DNA of 64,000 nucleotides from Membranipora membranacea (taxonomy: Eukaryota > Bryozoa > Gymnolaemata > Cheilostomatida > Membraniporidae), in NCBI GenBank assembly GCA_914767715.1, contig OU612072.1, forward strand, positions 15,438,001 to 15,502,000, read 5' to 3'. The notes beneath the pieces were generated by a model. That model saw only the letters and a list, made by a program, of their open reading frames with translations. It was not told where the DNA came from and made no database searches. The stretch's first letter is position 1. Every line of letters begins with the position of its first letter. The position numbers and the translations under genes are program-made. Below, one piece after another: positions 53,001 to 63,709 of this stretch.

Positions 53001-55081
53001 TTCTGTGGGACGATGTCGACCAGAGATCACAGGCTTCAACGGTCCGTGGGATCGGTCTGAGTTTGTGTTGGACAATCATTACTACCAGGCTATGTTGGCT
53101 GATGGCTATCAGCTGACTACTCAGCCTAGTGGGTGAGTTTTACACTAAAACATAATATACTCTATCTTCTAACACTAAAGTGAAACTAAATGCTAGTAAA
53201 CCAGAATATAGGGCTTGAGCTTCACTTTGGTGAACAAAAAAGTTGCTGAAAGAAGCTACCTTTAGTGATTACTGGGTCCAGTTGCAGTCATTTTGACTTC
53301 TTTTTCTATTTGAACCTATCATATTCAAAAAACAATTAGTTCTTCTGTAAAATTTCAATTCTACACCTCAAAATAAACAATATGAAAGGTTATCTTCCCA
53401 TGAATAGAGAGCAGATAACTACTCTGTATTAGGTGATGGTTTTTATAAATAGACTTCAGCCACCAGGGAATCCACTTATAGGCTATGAGTTTCAAAGCTA
53501 AATTGATGAAAGTTAAAAATTTAATTTAGAATTTCAATGGTTTAAACTCAATGTTTACGAATTTTCTAGTATGGGTGCCAGAACTTAAATGGTTGTATTA
53601 TGGCTGGTTAGCAGTATTATAATTGGACTTGTAATAACTCAACTGATAACCTCTAGCTGCCTAACACTACACCCAGAGCAAAGTGATATATTAGCTAGGT
53701 GTTTGATATATCTAGTTCGGGGATAGATTAATGTAAGCACGAATTTAACCTAGTTAAGGTGTGGGTCTTTTTCAAGTACTGATGTCGAGTAAATGTTGGC
53801 TAGTCATAAATTTTGTGTTTTTAGCTTATGTAACAAGGCAAACTTCTCCTACTGTGAGTACTTTGTTCCTCTTGGATGATACAAAGTGTTCAATTTCTTG
53901 CAGTGATGCCCAGTGGACTAATAACGGGTTCATGATGCTGATTGCTGACATGTCATTAGCTAGGAGAACAGGTCGAGATCCTACCTGTAAATCTGATCCT
54001 CAGCGCTGTCGCCGGGCACCTACATTCAACCTTGTGAGTATACCAAGATGAACTCGTAACATGTATGGGGACAGATCAGTGCTCTTCATCCTAAATAACT
54101 AAGGCCCAGTTTATGACAAAACAGAGGGTGGGCTGCCCCTAAAGAGAGACGCATGTTGCCCGAAATCCTCGTACTGAGTGCGTGATACATACATCCTAGA
54201 AAAATAGAATGGATCCTAGAGGTGAGGCCATAGAGGACCTCCTAATCGTTTGTGTGCAGCAAAAAAAGCTGCCAGAAACTGAAACAGGCACTAACCGCTC
54301 ATTGGCAGTGACACTTTGACCTTAGCCATTAGGCCGAGAAGCATAGAGATCAAGTTTGATCCAGCTTTTCGAGCTTCTCCCCTTCCACTGATAAGCCTAA
54401 GCTTATTAATGGAAGGGCAAAACTGGGAATGCAGGCGGATCGGATCAAACTTGGCCTAGGGCTGCATGGACAAAGAACAAATGAAATGCTTATGTTGAGT
54501 TTGTAATGAACAATAATCCAACGCACATTGTAAGTTTCACTCTTCCGTTCATATGCTAAGGAACCTACGTGCTCACTTATGCAGCCTTGTGTGGCCTATA
54601 AACTAATCTTCTCTTTAACCAAAAAAAACAAAAATAAGCTCCTTATTTTAGAGCAAACCAGTGTTTGGATTATGACAACATTACAAAAAAGTGAATAGTC
54701 ACTAGCGAGTCTTTCCACAGCTCTCGGCAAGCTGCAATACCTGACTAGATCAAGTTTGATCCGATTTAACTTCATTTCAACCAAATATCTCATCCTACAG
54801 ACGGGGAAGTAACCCCGATGCAGGCAAAGCGTGTAAAGCTTGGCCACCAGTTATTCTGTTGTCATCATCGCAACCTGTTTTCATCTGTGGAAAAATACTG
54901 AAACAATTTCTTTTTCACATAACACAGCATGGAAATACTTGGTAAATTAAACGCCACTATTTTTTAATCACACCGAAACTCATCTTTCCATTTGCAGGTT
55001 CAGAGGTTTTCGAGGAATGCGGATGACTGGGCCAACAACCTTGTAGCAGGATTTGAGGTTATGTGTAACAAAGGGTTGTGA
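44079..55081 (+). CDS. Secreted plant-type heme peroxidase (putative ascorbate-peroxidase-like)
   Basis: Eleven exons join in frame from ATG at 44079 to TGA at 55081, giving 389 residues. Residues 1-23 form a signal peptide (MNSK, then VFLTFVTIVVLAYVHETHA). Residues 24-about 125 are an Asn/Arg/Thr-rich low-complexity linker. The peroxidase domain (plant/fungal/APX superfamily) starts near 125. The distal motif is FLQLVFHSCIGGCNGC with His153; SLADLVVIFGSIAVEEG follows. The proximal motif is ALMGTHSVGRCRPE with His275, then FNGPWDRSEFVLDNHYY. His-His spacing of 122 fits the family. Three usual distal residues differ: Arg four before His is Gln149, the calcium-ligand Asp after His is Ser154, and the second Asp is Asn160. 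Similar proteins are annotated in marine invertebrates as putative ascorbate peroxidase. Whether this one is active is open. Confidence 0.9.
44503..44561 (+). CDS. Peroxidase exon 2, signal peptide core
   Basis: Acceptor tttcttttag, donor CA/gtaagt (phase 2). It encodes VFLTFVTIVVLAYVHETHA. Cleavage is plausible after THA. Confidence 0.8.
45098..45321 (+). CDS. Peroxidase exon 3, Asn/Arg-rich linker
   Basis: Phase 2 in, phase 1 out (G/gtaggt). It encodes FGNDFNIGGLLSRNNNIFG and then degenerate NRNxNRNQN units that end RCTRRQQRR. Extremely biased composition from aac-aga hexamer expansion. It is positively charged and likely disordered. Confidence 0.85.
45322..46165. other. Peroxidase intron 3 with a partial foldback copy
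   Basis: About 45935-46125 matches the left arm of the foldback element at 23285-23702 (shared ggtcttccatggcctcac). Open frames at 45343-45724 show no family resemblance. Confidence 0.6.
46166..46290 (+). CDS. Peroxidase exon 4, domain entry
   Basis: Phase 1 in, phase 0 out. It encodes TCNGQQNTRTTRAPVLQTP and VLGDVINTVRDHIRADV. The latter is the first helix of the peroxidase domain. Confidence 0.85.
46291..50124. other. Peroxidase intron 4, one small element
   Basis: A 3.8-kb intron. It holds the hAT-like element at 46774-46885 and otherwise AT-rich sequence in which I see no coding segment. Confidence 0.6.
46774..46885. mobile_element. 112-bp hAT-like palindromic element with exact 8-bp duplication
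   Basis: Ends CACAGCCAGC and GCTGGCTGTG. The target duplication cagggata lies at 46766-46773 and 46886-46893. The arms meet at the core gaccgcctacggccgctat and its inverse, so this is a deletion derivative of the 24168-24974 family. Confidence 0.9.
50125..50218 (+). CDS. Peroxidase exon 5, distal heme pocket
   Basis: Phase 0 in, phase 1 out. It encodes NFLQLVFHSCIGGCNGC. Distal His is present; the usual Arg and the two calcium-ligand Asp positions are replaced by Gln, Ser and Asn. Confidence 0.9.
50691..50825 (+). CDS. Peroxidase exon 6
   Basis: Phase 1 in and out. It encodes FAKQLFNSRPDWHSTVSLAD and LVVIFGSIAVEEGFRGPE, matching the SLADLxxxxGxxAVE helix of the superfamily. Confidence 0.92.
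51310..51401 (+). CDS. Peroxidase exon 7
   Basis: Phase 1 in, phase 0 out (CAT/gtaagt). It encodes TPGFRPVTIRTGRLTCSD and NYAIDHVFAH, the loop and strand leading to the substrate channel (family pattern xVxxGRxDxxxS). Confidence 0.9.
51560..51803. repeat. Palindromic repeat copy in peroxidase intron 7
   Basis: Same family as about 13575-13770 and 62730-62968: inverted ends with acatgtgtatctc and its inverse and an outer gatcagtgtgg. Interior is diverged. Confidence 0.6.
52188..52263 (+). CDS. Peroxidase exon 8
   Basis: Phase 0 in, phase 1 out. It encodes GAHDDPIEFLTNEFGVSQSQ and AVALM, the helix running into the proximal histidine. Confidence 0.9.
52264..52993. other. Peroxidase intron 8, nothing recognised
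   Basis: 730 bases, with no repeat border or coding segment that I can support. Confidence 0.5.
52994..53132 (+). CDS. Peroxidase exon 9, proximal histidine
   Basis: Phase 1 in, phase 2 out. It encodes GTHSVGRCRPEITGFNGPWD and EFVLDNHYYQAMLADGYQL. The order of proximal His, then GPWxxxxxxxDNxYY, is diagnostic of the plant-type superfamily. Confidence 0.94.
53904..54033 (+). CDS. Peroxidase exon 10
   Basis: Phase 2 in, phase 0 out. It encodes DAQWTNNGFMMLIADMSLA and CKSDPQRCRRAPTFNL. MLxxDxxL matches the family helix after the proximal pocket. Confidence 0.9.
54034..54997. other. Peroxidase intron 10 with two adjacent foldback pieces
   Basis: About 54119-54344 is the right arm of the 23285-23702 family. 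Next to it, 54349-54453 is an inverted repeat with ends caagtttgatcc and ggatcaaacttg, related to 60006-60123. Confidence 0.65.
54998..55081 (+). CDS. Peroxidase exon 11 and stop
   Basis: Phase 0 in, TGA stop. It encodes VQRFSRNADDWANNLVAGFE and VMCNKGL. The F-x4-W-x2-xFxxxMxK/N-L signature ends the peroxidase domain, so the protein stops right after it. Confidence 0.92.
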   Translation, partial: VQRFSRNADDWANNLVAGFEVMCNKGL

Positions 55082-57453
55082 TGAATTCAGAGTCTCAACA
55101 ATAACAAAATTATATTCTGCGTTTGTAAATGTGTTATGTTACGTTATTGTGAGTCATTTTTATCCAGTCTTGCTGTATTTGACCCTAAGATTTTCCATGA
55201 TGTTGCTTCTGAAAAACATTACCAGATTTTCTGTGAATTTCTTCTCGCATTTAATAGGCCTACACTGATGATTATATATGAATTTTTTACACCATCAGCT
55301 ACTCACGCATATATACACCTAACATGTTGCTCAACGGAACGGAAGTCAGTTCAATCAAACTGTTTATGTTAATTTTTTGTTGTTTTCTCTTTTTGACTCT
55401 GGTTATTTTGCTGTTGTATATAATTAACCAAAATAGTTTGATTTGATTATTGTTATGAAATATATCGTAATACATATAAGAAAAAAATCTGTTTTGAAAT
55501 TCAGATACTGACAGCAGAAACATTAGATTCTACTTCTACTTCATAGCGGTGACAACATAGACTAACGATCAGAACAAAGAGTAATGATATGAGGGTGGTA
55601 TGGACATTACATTTGAACTGTATGATTGCAGAAAACTGAGGAGTTAACATAACCCCGCGTTTAGTTTTAGCTAGTTTGGAGGTGACTTAATATTAGCTAG
55701 CATCATTCTTCGACAGCTAAGGGAGGACATTAGATAAATTAATGATACGTACCTAGCCATGAACTTAATATCCTTCCTTCAGGTTCTGTTTAGGCTACAA
55801 CTAGTTTAAGTGCTCAAACGGTGGCGGGATGCTGATAGAGGCATTTCATTATCAACCATATTCCAAAACCAAAGTGGTTGATAATGAAATGCTACTACCA
55901 GCTATCCCGACACCGTTTAAGCGCTTAAACCAGGCTACAAGAAATTCTGCAAATTAATTATTCTCATTTTATACACAGCTGTAAGTAGTGAATAGAATAA
56001 ACTGCATGCCTGGCTATGATATATTAGGGTTAATATCTAGGACATTTTAGTTGAGGTATTGACCTTGATTGGTATTGTTACACACTGTTTAGTTATTCAG
56101 CGAGTAATCACACATGAATGCACATTTCAATGATCGCTTATCTTTAGCACTTTGCACTGTTATCTGTAGGACAGGACTAGAATCTAGGCCTACACATTGA
56201 GTTTAATGGGCCGGGAATTCAGAGAAAGCTCATCCACATAACACCATCATCATATGAGTGGACAGGGAGTCAACACACACTACTACTACAATACTACAAG
56301 GCATTCAAGACTCTTTCTGCTGGCTACTACAACAAGACAGAAGGATAAGAATTTGCAGCGACCTAATCATCTTGCTGCATAGACAGAGAACTACTGTTCA
56401 AGGCAGTCGAGTCTCAATTTACTATTGAAAGGAAGGTAGGTGGGTCTGATGGTGATTCCTTCGATTCTGCTGATATAGTAATTGCCATCGGAGTAGTGTA
56501 TGTTGTGCTAAAAACGTGTCCAGTAAATGGCCATCCGCCCCACATCTCTGTGAAATAGCCATTCGCTTATGACAAATACTCATCAGGCAGTGTTTACTGG
56601 CCATCCATTTCACATAAAGTATCAATCTCAAAGTGTGACTGTCACGAACTCATTCGGATTTCCATTATGCAGCCAGCAGTTGTCCGCTTGACATCAGGTG
56701 GATGCCAGATATAGGCATCCGGATGGGTTCTTAGCGCAGCAAGGTCTCCTATCTGTCTTTCTGTCTGTGGGCTCAGTTAGATTCTTAAATTAGTATATAA
56801 CATAGGAACTGTCTTGTAAATTGTTACTAGCAACCATTCGTTGAGAATTCATTCGATGGGGTCTCAGTTTTTTCGTTCATAATTGAGCAGCCAAGCAGAG
56901 GGTAGGTAGGTAGAGAAATAGAATCAGTAAAACATATAACGTGGTTGGTCAGGTTATGGGCTACAGCCATCATGAGAAGCCATGTCGGGCAAATTTAGAC
57001 AGCTCCAGGCCAAGAACGACACCAGGCTGTGTAGGATGCTAAGAGAATGGTCATCTGTCGTGGGTATAACAAGGTATTACTTGTGGGCATGTGAGTTATA
57101 TGGAGTATTAATGGCTGTCAGATTTATGAACTGTGATATGTGCACCAAAGGATTTGACTCCTTGGTGTGCCTAAGCAGCCTTTTTGTCATGGAGGTATCC
57201 ATGCCATACAGCCAGTACCAGGTATAGCACCGGGTCCTGACCCTAGTTGTCCTTGCTTGTCAGAATATTCTGCTGTCACAAATACCCTGTATTGAGTACA
57301 ACTATCCTATTCCACACCGGCACTGTTCGAGTAATTACGACTTACGAGTGATGGATGTGCCTTCCCCCCAACCGATATTCCTCTGAACATTAATTCCTCA
57401 GCTTTAATCTTTTCATAATCTTTCTCATTGTTTCAGTAGACCCTCAAATCAAG
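55082..57453. other. Spacer between peroxidase and acyl-CoA oxidase
   Basis: It holds the 3' flank of the peroxidase gene, a TTAGCTAG-type repeat (about 55650-55740), the Mutator-like MITE at 55802-55932 and the upstream region of acyl-CoA oxidase. The frame starting at ATG 56982 (MSGKFRQLQAKNDTRL) could be an upstream exon, joined by a donor at 57063 in matching phase, but this is speculative. Confidence 0.4.
55802..55932. mobile_element. Mutator-like MITE with near-exact 9-bp duplication
   Basis: Inverted arms tagtttaagtgctcaaacgg and its inverse. Flanks ggctacaac (55793-55801) and ggctacaag (55933-55941) differ by one base. Interior shares catttcattatcaac with the family. Confidence 0.78.
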
Positions 57454-57559
57454 ATGAAGGTAAACGCAGATCTTGCAAGAGAGCGAAAGTCAGCATCATT
57501 TGACACTGATGACATTACGCGAGTTTTATATGGAGATATACATGCTAGACGCCTTGCTT
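57454..57559 (+). CDS. ACOX1: ACOX exon 1 (first coding)
   Basis: ATG chosen because [16 protein letters not shown] aligns with the mammalian N terminus MNPDLRRERDSASF. Ends in phase 1 at T/gtaagc. Confidence 0.9.
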
Positions 57560-60500
57560 GTAAGCTTTAAAGATACTATGCATTATTCTGATTTTCCATA
57601 GGATTGTTGAGTTGTCTATATTCTATTTTTATGCAACCTGATGATGCTTTCGTAACAATAAACTAGTGCTGTTAGATGGATGGAACAATTGACATATCAT
57701 CGGTGGTGCAATCACTTTGTCTGCTTTGTCTCTGCCACTGATAGTGACATGCTAACTCAACAACTTACATCACTGTCGCTGAAATCAGTTCACTTTGTGA
57801 CCAGACTAAGATTGATGTATCGCCTAGAAATAGGTTTCTGCTAACTTAGAACACGTACACAATAAGTAAATTCGCGCCCTTGGTATCTATATTAAATAAT
57901 CATTAATAATAATCATTTTCATGGGGAAATCCAACTGAATAGATTTTATGATTAGGTATACGGTTTTTCAATGATATTGACATGAAACTTAGAATTATGT
58001 CCTCATTGGTAATAGGGAGACAACTTAAATTCAAGTTGGATTCAGTTGGATTTCCCCATTAAAATGATTATGATTAATGATTATTTAATATAGATACCAA
58101 GGGCGCGAATTTACCTATTAACTCATACCTATGCGAGATATTAAGACCCTTTCATGCCTACAATCCAAGATAAAAATTATATTGTATTCAACTCGGTGTA
58201 GTTGAATGTTTTAGATATTACTATAAACATATAGATACTTATATTTTTATATGTTAACTATGTTTATATATAACATATAGATACTTATACATTATATGTT
58301 TATGGATATGGATACTACATACTGAATTATCCGCACAATATACATTCAGGTGTATCCCAATCTCACTATGGGCTTCCAATAACAAAATCATTTCGTTTTG
58401 TGTAGTTGAACGTGCCATCGAGGACCCGGACTTCGCTATATCCGAGCGACTCAACACTATGGACAGAGATGAGGTTTACGATGAAAGTGTGAGAATGTAT
58501 ACAAAGTTACTGGAGAAATGTGAAAAATATGGATATAAACCTGACACCCAGCAATTCAATAATTTCCAAGCGTGAGTGAAATTTCTATGTGGGTTTTCCC
58601 AGATTGTGGGAATTTCCAGGGGCAGCTGGCTGCTCGCTGGCGGAGGAATAGATCAATGTGTGCTCAGCTGTGTGGCTAAGACATTCCGGGGTATCATGCA
58701 AGATGTATACTTTAATGAATCTCGTCTCAAACAATATGAATAGTAAATAAAGTAACACACGATTGGATACTGCTGTGGTGAAACAAAAGTGCAAGGACAG
58801 AAAACTCTGTGTAAAGCCTGTCAAAATGAATTTATTTTTGTGAACAATGCCTGTTTCAAAATTTTTACAGTGATGCAAATGATAACATGCTTTGAGTTAG
58901 CCTCAGTGGAGGAGGGGGAAGAGTGGCGTTCAGTGGTATCCCCTTCCACCCACAACAAAGCTTGTCAAGACAGGCTAGCTTTGAGTGTACTACTCTTTAC
59001 AGGGGCTCAAAAACAAAAACTAGTTGTAAAATATCTTTAATTCAGAAATATTTATTTTTACACTACTGGCTCACTCGTCATCATATTATCTAGTCTAAGT
59101 GCTCAGACAGCTCCAATGTGAGTTGGTGGCATTAAATTATCAACCACTTATTTGAGTGGTTGAGTGGTTGAGTGGTTGTTAATGGAATGCCACAAACTGG
59201 TATTGGAGCCATCTAAGCACCTAGACTACATATCTCCTCTTTCTATTGTATGTTAGTGCTGCTATGCCTGGAAGCCATCCCTTTATCCTGCACACAGGAG
59301 CGTTTATAAAACCGATATTATCACAAGGCACACCTGAGCAAGTAGCAAAGTTTGTGCCTCTAGCAGAGAAGTACATACTGATCGGTACTTACGCACAAAC
59401 TGAGATGGGTCATGGTAAGTAAACTGTATTATAAAGTTAGCTTATTGTCAAGGTAGATACATGATGCATTGTCATATAAATTAACGTGTGCAACTATTCA
59501 TGAGGTAATACGATCCTTGTTATTATTGTTCCATGAAGTCTGCAACGAGGCTGCCCTGTTCCTGGACCTCAATTGAATGTAGAGGAGCTAAATCTTCTTT
59601 TTTGATACCAAGTTTTCAGTTTGTTTTTCAAGTGATTTCAGAAATTGCCCAGAATCCCAGATGTCCCAGAGCATCCTAAGTTGGAGATATTCACCCTGGA
59701 AGCCAATGCTTGCGCTTAAAATTCTAATGTCTCGGATCATTTGAATTTTGTAGGTTCATTCCTGCGAGGTTTGGAGACTACAGCTACATATGATAAGAAG
59801 ACGGAAGAGTTTGTGATTCACAGTCCGACTATATCATCCATTAAATACTGGCCTGGTGGCTGTAAGTAGAATAATACTGAGTAGGGTGAAAATCTAGTTT
59901 CTGGCATTACAATATCAGCCACTCAATTTCATTGTTTGAGTTTTTGATAGAGTAATGCCACTAACCTGCATTGCAGCCGTCCGAGCACTATGACTTATAA
60001 AACTCTAGACCAAGTTTGGTCCATTTGCCTGCATTTCAAGTCGCTCCCGATCCACTGGTCACTGCGGCGTGACCAGTGGAAGGGAGCAACAGGAATGCAG
60101 GCAATTGGATCAAACTTGTTCTAATAAAAATCCCACATTTCATCCCAAGTCTTAGTAAGAGACTGGAGGCGAGAACACTTTATTGGGTAGTTTGCCGTAA
60201 TTTATAATCATGTTTACATTTTTTCAATATTATTACAAAAACATGGCTTATGATATCAGAGAGTTGGCTAACTTTGATCCTGGTTACAATTTAATTCCTA
60301 AACACTTTTCCTTATCCTTTGAGGTATGGTAGCTCCAATGCATTACATTGCTGTCAATATTAAGAACAAATCAGTAGAGAACACAAAAATATCTGTGAAT
60401 AATTTACCCAGTAAAACACCGCATGACATATAGTTGTATTTATTGTCTACCCTTGTATTCTTGTATATTTCACTTTTTGTAAAGTGTTTTTTTATTAATT

Positions 60501-63500
60501 GTCTCCCTTGTATTCCTATTTATTTGACAGTGGGTAAGACCAGTAACAGTGCTGTGGTTATGGCTCAGCTAATAGTAGATGGTAAGAATCATGGTATGCA
60601 TCCCTTTGTATGCTTACTTAGAGATGTCGATACTCACCAACCATTACCAGGTAAGATTTTGAATTTTGTTTTGAATTTAGAATTGAAAGCATTTGATGAA
60701 TTCCGAACTAATGCTTGGTGTGTAAAATCTCTTTAATCAAACTTCTTAAAAACCGGAGAGGGTCGGTGATACTTTAAGATTTCTATTTGGCTTTGAGAGA
60801 TGTTTTGCTTACATAATGTGCAATGTCGGATGTTCTAGCAAATAGTTGAACTTTGATTTTCCCAGCACCAAGCCAGCACTGTTGGCATTGGCTTTGTGCG
60901 AGCTGTTTGACACAGAATGATGTCAACGGGGGTTAAGTACTCCCACAACATAAGATTCTCATATCCGAACTGCTGGAAGATTCAGGTTTCTTTTATTTTC
61001 AGGTATTGAGATCGGTGATATAGGGAGAAAGTTTGGGTTTCAGGAGAATGATAATGGATTCTTAAGGTTCACTCACCATAGAATACCCAGAGAAAACATG
61101 CTCATGAGAAATTCAGAGGTAGTTTTGAGATAACGGCCTAGCCCTAGCTGTTGTACCCATCTATCAGCCATCGCCAAATTTCTCTATTATCATGATCTAC
61201 AGTTTTTGGGTCGCTTTAATTAGTTATGAGGCATGAGCAAGTTAAATCCCCATGGCTGTGAGAGAATGATCCCTCATGTATAAGTATCCATAACAGTCCA
61301 TTCTATACAAGCGTGTAGTGGATTGGCGTTTTCTCTTTGTGTGTGTATATAAAATTATTTTGGTTTAGAAAATATCACCTAACATTCTTAGTTAATTTTC
61401 AGCAGCCTATGACATCTTAATAACTTCCCACAATGCAACAGTAGTTATAATTTTGAATTGGCCTGAGATGCCTGGAATTATGGGATAGCACAATATCCAC
61501 TTATTTATATTATATATTTTTCATGATATTCCCGGACCAAAAAAGAAGGAATGGAATTGAATTTTTTTTTTATTGACTATGATCTACTAATATACAGGTA
61601 TCTAAGGATGGAGTATATACTCGTACGGCAGTGCCACAGATTACTTATCTCGGAATGACGTATATCAGAGTAACTATACCTCAGAATATATCATGGTGTC
61701 TAGCTAGAGCCGTTACCATAGCAACTAGATACAGCGCTGTCAGAAGGCAAACAGCTAACAGTAAAGGGTGAGGATGAATTTCGTTTTCTGTTCATACTAG
61801 GCGTCATTGGTATATATTTACTCTTGGTATGTAAAAGTCAGGAGTGTTCTGAAGGTTAGGAATAAGAACTTGTGATCCTTTGCTTGATCTTTGGTCCCAG
61901 AAAACATTTTGTATTGTGTGAGCCATTCCGCTTGGTTCAAAAGGTCTACTGAATGTGTCCACAACCCTACAAAGAGAAGTGAAGGGGCAAAGAAATGGGG
62001 CCTCTTACCCAACACTTATCAACCAAGCTTACGGGGTCCAGTTTAATAAGACCTAGTGTATAGCAAACAACACACAACCGTGATGAACCAAGTAATAAAC
62101 TTTCACATGCCAAAGGGAATCAAAGCCTATAGCCTCGATTGAAAGGGGGTGAGTGAAATTATTAAAAATGTATTTCGGTGGTTGTATATGGTTGTTTACA
62201 TATAACAAAAGCTAGATTGCCCTGAGCTAAGGGGAACATAGCTATTTATCTGAACCATCAAGATAATCATTGTTACAGCGTAAGTTGGCTTATTCAGAAC
62301 TCCTGTTAATTCAGACAAGAAAATTGATCCCTTCAGCCAGATCTCAATGCATTCTAAAGTCACTTAATTCAAACTCTGCTCAATTTGGACACATTTTTGT
62401 GGTCCCCATATGTATAATTAAGCGAAATGCACTGTAACTAGACCAATTTGCTACTGCATTAGCTACATGCTCCAGAACTACACACACCACACACACTGTC
62501 ATTGGGTAATTCTGCAAAAATATCTATTGATATAGTATGCTATTGTTTGATTACAGAATAGAGCCACAGATATTGGACTATCAGACGCAGCAGATGAAGT
62601 TAATTCCTGCGATAGCGACAGCGTACTGTTACACGTTCTGTAGTCGAGCTCTCCGACAGATATATGACGAGATTGAAGTGGAGGTGCTGGGTGGAGATGT
62701 CTCCAGGCTAGCTGAGGTATGTAGGCATCAGCCACACTGATCACACTGATACTATTGCATGAATATCTCTGATTGATAGAGAGTGAATTAATTTGTTTAG
62801 TATGAGTACCATCACAAGGAATTTTGGGTGACACCTGGAGTTTAATTTCATCAATTAGGGGAGGTTACGTGTTAGGTACTCATAATAGATTGCCTCTAAT
62901 GATCAGAGATACACATGTTAATAGTATAGTTTCGATGTCAGTGTGGGCATCAGCTCTGTAAAACCCACATATTGTGCAGACTGAGTTTTTGCATGATTTA
63001 GTTACTGGGACTGTTCATAACCCCCCCCACCCCCTCAAAAGCAGTGAATGAATTTGCTGACAGATGATCACACACACCCAATGTTCATTAATGTGAAGTG
63101 TTTCACCCACCGGAAGATACAACTTTAATTTAAGACTGGTGACAAATACTGACCAAAAGCTGAGTATTCAATCTGTTTTGCTGCGATTTAATTAAATAAC
63201 ACGATTTAGCAGTAAAAGCAGGAAAAGATTTGTTGACAAAAACAGCAAAAACAAACAGGGATATCCATGGGACATGTGTGGGGTAGCAAGACTAGCTGCC
63301 AAATGATACTTACATAGACTTAAAAGTATAGTTGGATGTGTTAAATTAATTTGATATGCTTTTTGCTTCCTTCCATAATGTTATGAAGAGCAGTGAAGAA
63401 TCACATCATATAACACTCTATCAGGGACAAAGCAGAGTTGTCACCTATCTGAACCTGAGAAGGCAATTTGGGAATGTTGAGTTGAATAAATTATGTTGTG

Positions 63501-63709
63501 TCATCTCAATGCTTTTAGATGCACTGTTTGAGCTCAGCGTTGAAGGCATTCTGTGGAGAGCAGGCTACAGCGCTTATAGAGACATGCCGAAGGTCATGTG
63601 GAGGTCACGGATACAGCCAGGCTAGTGGGATACCAAAGATAGCAGTCACGATGGCCCCTGTTGTAACTTATGAGGGAGAAAATACTGTACTACTTCTACA
63701 AACTGCCAG
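57454..63709 (+). CDS. ACOX1: Peroxisomal acyl-CoA oxidase, 5' nine exons (continues past window)
   Basis: Acyl-CoA oxidase is an FAD enzyme that carries out the first step of peroxisomal beta-oxidation, converting acyl-CoA to trans-2-enoyl-CoA with release of hydrogen peroxide. Nine exons join in frame from ATG 57454 to 432 residues: 57454-57559, 58406-58571, 59257-59414, 59754-59861, 60531-60650, 61003-61118, 61598-61767, 62557-62716, 63519-63709. Diagnostic strings are [66 protein letters not shown] and TYEGENTV. Glu420 is at the position of the catalytic glutamate of mammalian ACOX1 (421). The rest of the C-terminal oxidase domain and any PTS1 signal lie outside. The 5' side may have an untranslated exon, because the start lies 17 bases after an acceptor-like tttcag. 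Confidence 0.95.
57863..58117. mobile_element. 255-bp palindromic element, copy 2
   Basis: Identical in length to 22928-23182 and highly similar, with the unique centre inverted. Located in ACOX intron 1. High similarity between copies 35 kb apart implies recent movement. Confidence 0.82.
58406..58571 (+). CDS. ACOX1: ACOX exon 2
   Basis: Phase 1 in (ttgtgtag), phase 2 out. It encodes [19 protein letters not shown] and [15 protein letters not shown], the N-terminal alpha domain. Confidence 0.92.
59091..59228. mobile_element. Mutator-like MITE relative in ACOX intron 2
   Basis: Ends TAGTCTAAG and CTAGACTA. The interior contains three copies of gagtggttgagtggttg-like units that enlarge one arm. 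Flanks share catat only, so the target duplication is weak. It ends about 28 bases before the ACOX exon 3 acceptor. Confidence 0.72.
59257..59414 (+). CDS. ACOX1: ACOX exon 3
   Basis: Phase 2 in, phase 1 out. It encodes [17 protein letters not shown] and [14 protein letters not shown]. The [10 protein letters not shown] motif contacts the flavin in this family. Confidence 0.95.
59754..59861 (+). CDS. ACOX1: ACOX exon 4
   Basis: Phase 1 in and out. It encodes [12 protein letters not shown] and [13 protein letters not shown], the conserved beta-domain core. Confidence 0.95.
60006..60123. mobile_element. Short foldback element, caagtttg(a/g)tcc family
   Basis: Inverted ends tagaccaagtttggtcca and ttggatcaaacttgttcta, inner arms ctccactggtcac-like. 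In ACOX intron 4. Related to 54349-54453. Confidence 0.7.
60531..60650 (+). CDS. ACOX1: ACOX exon 5
   Basis: Phase 1 in and out. It begins [19 protein letters not shown] and ends THQPLP. Confidence 0.94.
61003..61118 (+). CDS. ACOX1: ACOX exon 6
   Basis: Phase 1 in, phase 0 out. It encodes [19 protein letters not shown] and [14 protein letters not shown]. Confidence 0.95.
61598..61767 (+). CDS. ACOX1: ACOX exon 7
   Basis: Phase 0 in, phase 2 out. It encodes [17 protein letters not shown] and [18 protein letters not shown], the start of the helical C-terminal half. Confidence 0.94.
61768..62556. other. ACOX intron 7 with a dispersed repeat
   Basis: About 62270-62439 is an inverted copy of 31558-31722. 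No other feature was recognised. Confidence 0.6.
62557..62716 (+). CDS. ACOX1: ACOX exon 8
   Basis: Phase 2 in, phase 0 out. It encodes [20 protein letters not shown] and [16 protein letters not shown]. Confidence 0.94.
62717..63518. other. ACOX intron 8 with a palindromic repeat copy
   Basis: About 62730-62968 belongs to the family of 13575-13770 and begins within 20 bases of the exon 8 donor. A C homopolymer lies near 63020. Nothing else was recognised. Confidence 0.6.
63519..63709 (+). CDS. ACOX1: ACOX exon 9, catalytic glutamate
   Basis: Phase 0 in, phase 2 out (AG/gttaga). It encodes [35 protein letters not shown] and [17 protein letters not shown]. The Glu of YEGEN is the family's catalytic base. 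Confidence 0.95.

Noticed and set aside
58254-58457. Minus-strand frame overlapping ACOX exon 2
   Set aside because: Antisense shadow of a firmly identified exon plus AT-rich repeats.
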